Assembly (NCBI GenBank): GCA_964635845.1
Contig: CAZWNO010000079.1
Coordinates: 1-19,459, forward strand
DNA from: SZUA-365 sp964635845
GTDB taxonomy: Bacteria; Bacteroidota; Ignavibacteria; SZUA-365
Reading direction: 5' to 3'
DNA length: 19,459 nt
A model generated the notes under the pieces. That model saw only the letters and a program-made list of their open reading frames with translations, searched no databases and was not told where the DNA came from. Both the position numbers and the translations under genes were made by a program. Positions 15,705 to 19,459 of the stretch are shown here, in pieces (the first letter of the stretch is position 1; the number at the start of each line of letters is the position of its first letter).

Positions 15705-16490
15705 ATGACGGTTTCGCGTATCGTACCAATCATCCTCGCTGTTTTTCTCGCTGTTCCCTCGACGTCGCAGCTTCAGGCTCAGTTCCGCACCGGTCTGGCG
15801 GCTCCTCCACCTCCCAGCGTGCTCACTCCCGATCCCTCGGTGTGGTGGATCGGACCGCAGGTCGGGGTGAACATCAACTCGCACAGCGGGGACTTCCTCG
15901 CGGAATACTGCCAGTGCAGCTTCGCCGATGGCTCGGGGGCGGGATTGGGCATCGGGTTCGAGGTCGGGCACATGCTCTCACCCGTGATCGGTATCGCGTT
16001 GAAGCTCGTGTACAACGACATGCAGGCGGATTACAGCTATATCATCCGCCGGGATGCGCAGTTGATCACCGGCGAGATCGTGCAGGCTGATCATGAGCGG
16101 CTGAACGAAGTCAAGCTCGGGTACTTCCTGCTGAATCCCGTGCTTCAGGTACACCCGTTCCCGGGATTCTACCTGTTCGCCGGTCCCGCAATCGGCTTCA
16201 ATACCGCCGCGGAACAGGCATACACGCTGAAGATCGTGGACGAGCGATATGAATTCGCCGTCGGTGATCCGACGACGCACCCGATCGAGAGAGACAGCGG
16301 GGAAATTCCCGGTGCCGAGGGAACGCGCACCGATATCCGCGCCGGACTCGGGGTGAACATTCGCCTCGGCCGCAGTTTCCTGTTCTCACCGGAAATCTCC
16401 TACGGTCTGCCGCTGTCAACCATCTCCGCCGACGACAACTGGAAGGCGGAGGCAATCCATCTCATGGGCATCTTCAAATTCGAACTGTAA
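15705..16490 (+). CDS. Outer-membrane beta-barrel protein (PorT/OMP_b-brl-like)
   Basis: This 261-residue protein starts at ATG with AGGG five bases upstream. It has a signal peptide at 1-26 (MTVSRIVPIILAVFLAVP, cleavage near LQAQ). A short proline-rich stretch follows (AAPPPPSVLTPDPSV). The rest is an alternating strand pattern typical of small eight- to ten-stranded barrels: VWWIGPQVGVNINS, GAGLGIGFEVGH, FYLFAGPAIGFN, DIRAGLGVNIRLG and FLFSPEISYGLPL. The C-terminal strand (HLMGIFKFEL) is hydrophobic but ends in Leu rather than Phe. It resembles the PorT-type outer-membrane barrel family in general form. Equating it with T9SS PorT is not justified by sequence alone. It lies five bases upstream of the OmpA-family lipoprotein, so they are surely co-transcribed and probably act in the same envelope structure. 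Confidence 0.72.
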   Translation: MTVSRIVPIILAVFLAVPSTSQLQAQFRTGLAAPPPPSVLTPDPSVWWIGPQVGVNINSHSGDFLAEYCQCSFADGSGAGLGIGFEVGHMLSPVIGIALKLVYNDMQADYSYIIRRDAQLITGEIVQADHERLNEVKLGYFLLNPVLQVHPFPGFYLFAGPAIGFNTAAEQAYTLKIVDERYEFAVGDPTTHPIERDSGEIPGAEGTRTDIRAGLGVNIRLGRSFLFSPEISYGLPLSTISADDNWKAEAIHLMGIFKFEL

Positions 16491-16495
16491 TTCGC

Positions 16496-18100
16496 ATGAA
16501 ACAGCACATCATGTCATATCCCCGCATTCAGATCATTCTCGCAGCCGCCCTCGCATTGCTGTTCACCGCATGCGGTGGTCTTTCTCCGGATCTGGTGATG
16601 GATCACGACGGCGTCGTCGCCCAGAATCTCGGCGAGAACGTGAATTCGGCGTACGACGACTTCGGGATGTATCCGTATGAGGATCGTCTGTTTTTCACGA
16701 CGAATCGTCCGACGTACGAGGGCTACATCCAGGGGGATGATTTCTGGTTCACCGACCACGAGGGCGCCGGCTGGAGCAAGGCGCTCAATTACGGCGGCAA
16801 GATCAACACGACACGCGACGAAGGTTCGCCATACATCGGCACGGACGGTGAATACGTGTACTTCGTGCAATGCGACACCGAGGATGGACTCGGTGACTGC
16901 GATATCTACGCAGCGCGCATGGATTACAACGGGAAATGGCAGGAGATCAGCAATCTCGGGGACAAGGTGAACTCCAAGAACTGGGATTCCCAGCCCTTCA
17001 TTTCGCCTGACGGAGAGTACCTGTATTTCGCCTCCGACCGTGGCGGCGGATACGGGGGAACGGATATCTGGCGAAGCAAGCGTCTGCGCAGCGGACGGTG
17101 GGCGGAGCCGAAGAACCTGGGTCCCGAGATCAATACCAGCGGTGATGAGAAGACTCCCATGATCGCGCCGAACGGAATCGATCTGTATTTCTGCAGCGAC
17201 GGACATCCCGGTCTCGGCGGTCACGATCTCTTCCGCTCCAGCAATCTGCAGGGCGAGAAATGGTCGCCCGCGCGCAATGTGGGCAGGCCTTTCAATTCCG
17301 CTGCCGATGACATGTTCTGGCGGCTGACAGCGCAGGAAGATACCGTGTTCGTCGCCTCGGCCAGGGAAGGAGGTCTCGGAGATCTCGATCTCTATGCCGT
17401 CTGGCCGAATCCCTTCAAGGACAGCACGCGGTACATCTATTACGTCAAGGGTGTCATCTACGACACCATCACGAAAATGGGGCTGGGCAAGGCGCGCATC
17501 CGCGTCGAGCCGGCGAAGGGATCGGCTTTCACGGCCGAAGCAAATAACAACGGGCGTTTCCAGTTCCGCACCGAGCTGGGGCGCGAATATCAGATGTCCG
17601 CCTCCGCGACCGGGTACGAGAGCAATTCCGTTTCGTTCATGGTCCCTGCGAGATTGTCCTACAACGAGTACCGTCAGAGCATCGGTCTCGCTCCGCTCGC
17701 CGCGGTTGCGACAGAGGAGGTCTCGAAGGAGACGACAGCGCCGGAGGATGTGACGATCTCGTATTTTGATTTCGACAAATCGGTCGTCCTGCCGGAGTAC
17801 AAGGACGCGTTGCGCGATCGCTTCGAAAAGGACCTCAAACCGATGATCACCGCGGGGACGATGTTCACCGTCACGCTGGACGCACATACCGATGATTTCG
17901 GAACGGAGGAATACAATATCGGCCTCTCGCGCCGGCGCGGCGCAGCCGTGAGCAAATACCTGCACGGTCTCGGCGTTCCGCTTGAGGCCATCAAGGTGAA
18001 CGCGTACGGTGAGAGCCGTCCGGCGGATTCGAATGCGACCGACGAGTCGCGTTCCCGCAATCGCCGCGTGGAGCTTCGCGTGGCGGCACAGAATCGTTAG
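16496..18100 (+). CDS. OmpA-family lipoprotein with PD40 propeller and carboxypeptidase-regulatory domain (PorE-like)
   Basis: This 534-residue protein starts with a lipoprotein signal (IIL...LLFTAC, lipid-bearing Cys near residue 24). Residues 40-305 hold five visible PD40/WD40-like blades, including SPDGEYLYFASDRGGGYGG, APNGIDLYFCSDGHPGLGG and VFVASAREGGLGDLDLYAV. A carboxypeptidase-regulatory domain spans about 315-382 (YVKGVIYDTITKMGLGKARI). An OmpA peptidoglycan-binding domain covers about 415-533 (YFDFDKSVVLP, LDAHTDDFGTEEYNIGLSRR, NRRVELRV). This propeller-CRD-OmpA order is that of the T9SS periplasmic anchor PorE. PorE also has an N-terminal TPR domain, absent here. It probably links the outer membrane to peptidoglycan. 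A T9SS role is inference. ATG 16511 is an alternative start; neither has a ribosome site. Confidence 0.87.
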   Translation: MKQHIMSYPRIQIILAAALALLFTACGGLSPDLVMDHDGVVAQNLGENVNSAYDDFGMYPYEDRLFFTTNRPTYEGYIQGDDFWFTDHEGAGWSKALNYGGKINTTRDEGSPYIGTDGEYVYFVQCDTEDGLGDCDIYAARMDYNGKWQEISNLGDKVNSKNWDSQPFISPDGEYLYFASDRGGGYGGTDIWRSKRLRSGRWAEPKNLGPEINTSGDEKTPMIAPNGIDLYFCSDGHPGLGGHDLFRSSNLQGEKWSPARNVGRPFNSAADDMFWRLTAQEDTVFVASAREGGLGDLDLYAVWPNPFKDSTRYIYYVKGVIYDTITKMGLGKARIRVEPAKGSAFTAEANNNGRFQFRTELGREYQMSASATGYESNSVSFMVPARLSYNEYRQSIGLAPLAAVATEEVSKETTAPEDVTISYFDFDKSVVLPEYKDALRDRFEKDLKPMITAGTMFTVTLDAHTDDFGTEEYNIGLSRRRGAAVSKYLHGLGVPLEAIKVNAYGESRPADSNATDESRSRNRRVELRVAAQNR

Positions 18101-18322
18101 GAGGCGCACCGGACCGCACCGCGTCAGGGACTGGCCGCTTTCGCCTGGCACCGTCCGCAATTTCGCGGCATGCGAAAAACCGCCTGCCGACAAGCCGCGT
18201 ACGGATTTCCTCCTTGATTCCGAACGCGGGAATCGGCACATTCCGATGTAACAAATCCTTGCCAATATTGTCTTTAGAGCTGGCGGTCGTTATGCCGCGA
18301 ACGCAATAAAAAGGATATCCCC
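18101..18322. other. Intergenic region between the OmpA-family gene and the VWA gene
   Basis: I see no gene or confident terminator in these 222 bases. A short inverted repeat at 18216-18234 (GATTCC, loop, GGAATC) has no T-run. An AT-richer stretch at 18250-18280 is where a promoter for the next gene could lie, but no box pair there fits a consensus well. Confidence 0.4.
18311..18315 (+). promoter_or_regulatory. Ribosome binding site favouring a TTG start at 18323
   Basis: AAGGA ends seven bases before TTG 18323, which is good spacing. The in-frame ATG at 18335 is 19 bases away from it, too far for normal initiation. This supports the TTG, which adds four residues to the N-terminus. Confidence 0.5.
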
Positions 18323-19459
18323 TTGGCACATCTCATGTCCTCACACCGATGGACGCGCGCAGCGTTCATGACCGCCGTCTTCTTACTGCTCCTGCCGTCG
18401 GGGAAACCTGCCGCACAGCAATTCAAGCTCATCATGGGCCCGACGGATTTCACACGATACCCGCAGATCCAGCTTCCATTCGAAGTGCTGGACAACAGCG
18501 CCACGCTCGACACCATACGGCCTGAAGATTTCATGGTATATGAGAACGGCGTCCGCATGCTTCCGCTGGAGATCGAGTGCGGAGATCTCAAGGGTGCACA
18601 GAAGATCCACTTCTTTTTCCTGATGGATGTCAGTATAAGCATGAGATTCAAGGAAGGGACAAGGGACGACGATGATGACAGCGTAAAATGGCGCAGGGCG
18701 AAAGCGGTATTCATCGAGGCGTTCAACAAGCTGCGAACGCAGGACGAGGGAGCCCTGGCGAGTTTCGCAGCCAAGTACCATCTCGAACAGGACTTTACAT
18801 CCGATAAAAAACTGCTTGCAGACGCCACTGCAGGAATGTCGCTCAAGAGCGGAACTGCCATCTACACATCGATCGTGACCGCCGTGAATTACTCGCTTGC
18901 GAAGCCGGGGAAGCGTGTCATCATCATTCTGACCGATGGCGTCGACAACAGTTCACGGCATACGCGTGAACAGGCGATCGCCACCGCATGGCAGGCAGGC
19001 ATACCCGTGTATCCGATCGGACTCGGATTTTACCCGGACGAAAGCGATCCCGGACGGGTGGACCAGGACACGCTGCGCCGCCTCGCGAACGGGACCGGAG
19101 GCAAGGCCTATTTCGCGCCTACCAGTGAAGACCTCTCCCGCATCTTCAGCGATATCATGCAGAGCATTTACAGCATCGACTGCGTGCTGCGTTATACGAC
19201 GCCGGACACCTGCCAGGACGGTTCCGTCCGCAACGTCGAAGTTCAGGCGAACATCAAGGGCGTGTATCTGGAACAGAAATTTTCGTACACGCTGCCCGAC
19301 CTCCGCTCGCATCTGCAGCTGAAAGTCGACGTGCCTCCCGTGGTGCGCGCCCGGGATGTCTACTCCTTGCCTGTGATCGCAACAGGCGAGGTGCGGGGAG
19401 GCGAGCCGACACGCTTCCGTGTGAGGATGAATTATGATCCGACGCATATGGCCTTCGAA
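18323..19459 (+). CDS. Secreted von Willebrand factor A domain protein (runs off right edge)
   Basis: The frame is open from TTG 18323 to the window end (379 codons), with ATG 18335 as the alternative start. A signal peptide with core FMTAVFLLLLPSG ends near AAQQ. A short N-terminal segment of the kind often placed before VWA domains follows (RPEDFMVYENGVRMLPLEI). The VWA domain spans about 98-290. It has the metal-dependent adhesion site motif DVSIS (Asp102) and the later motifs KSGTAIYTSI, VIIILTDGVDNSS, VYPIGLGF and LANGTGGKAYF. The next segment (DTCQDGSVRNVEVQANI, then ARDVYSLPVIATGEVRGGEP) is beta-rich. VWA domains mediate Mg2+-dependent protein contacts outside the cytoplasm; no partner is evident. 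The C-terminus, possibly with an OmpA or sorting domain, is missing. Confidence 0.85.
   Translation, partial: MAHLMSSHRWTRAAFMTAVFLLLLPSGKPAAQQFKLIMGPTDFTRYPQIQLPFEVLDNSATLDTIRPEDFMVYENGVRMLPLEIECGDLKGAQKIHFFFLMDVSISMRFKEGTRDDDDDSVKWRRAKAVFIEAFNKLRTQDEGALASFAAKYHLEQDFTSDKKLLADATAGMSLKSGTAIYTSIVTAVNYSLAKPGKRVIIILTDGVDNSSRHTREQAIATAWQAGIPVYPIGLGFYPDESDPGRVDQDTLRRLANGTGGKAYFAPTSEDLSRIFSDIMQSIYSIDCVLRYTTPDTCQDGSVRNVEVQANIKGVYLEQKFSYTLPDLRSHLQLKVDVPPVVRARDVYSLPVIATGEVRGGEPTRFRVRMNYDPTHMAFE

Noticed and set aside
16514..18265. A 583-codon minus-strand open frame opposite the OmpA-family gene
   Set aside because: The plus strand has a complete lipoprotein, PD40, CRD and OmpA protein here. The antisense product has no recognisable motif.

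Overview
The window looks like a chromosomal segment from a GC-rich member of the FCB group, with a Bacteroidota, Ignavibacteria or Kapabacteria-like flavour. The indicators are a TonB-dependent receptor with an N-terminal carboxypeptidase-regulatory domain, a large secreted protein with a C-terminal type IX secretion (T9SS)-like sorting domain, a PorV/PorQ-type barrel, an OmpA-family PD40 lipoprotein resembling the T9SS anchor PorE, and one Bacteroidetes-type promoter candidate. Taxonomy is inferred from gene families only. I see no phage, insertion sequence, CRISPR array or defence locus.

Layout. 1-298 (minus): 5' part of an unknown membrane protein running off the left edge. 299-797: non-coding, divergent upstream region. 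798-8198 (plus): a three-gene surface operon (TonB-dependent receptor, secreted T9SS-type protein, PorV-like barrel) closed by a strong terminator at 8222-8256. 8265-8320: eight tandem copies of a 7-bp repeat. 8358-10277 (plus): a periplasmic SurA-like parvulin prolyl isomerase carrying an in-frame 15-bp tandem repeat. 10344-10369: a bidirectional terminator shared with the convergent tRNA-Pro(CGG) at 10381-10454 (minus). 10560-11168 (minus): an ECF sigma factor, divergent from a plus-strand metabolic run of ymdB-type phosphodiesterase, folD, an alanine-dehydrogenase-like protein and a 4-hydroxybutyrate/acetate CoA-transferase (11318-15561), closed by a terminator at 15595-15622. 15705-18100 (plus): an outer-membrane barrel protein and the PD40-CRD-OmpA lipoprotein. 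18323-end (plus): a secreted von Willebrand factor A protein cut by the right edge.

How the genes fit together. Two envelope modules flank a metabolic and regulatory core. The first (798-8198) probably builds a cell-surface assembly in which a TonB-dependent receptor is paired with a T9SS-exported partner and a PorV-type barrel rather than with SusD. The second (15705-18100) looks like envelope or T9SS anchoring. In the core, the CoA-transferase gene contains a 10-N assembly gap that artificially breaks its frame; family alignment suggests the two flanks abut or overlap by one base. The alanine-dehydrogenase-like protein has lost two residues regarded as catalytic in classical alanine dehydrogenases. 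No single unprecedented system is evident. The best leads are the receptor/secreted protein/PorV trio, the altered dehydrogenase with its cysteine-rich tail, the reduced PorE-like protein, and the two tandem repeats.
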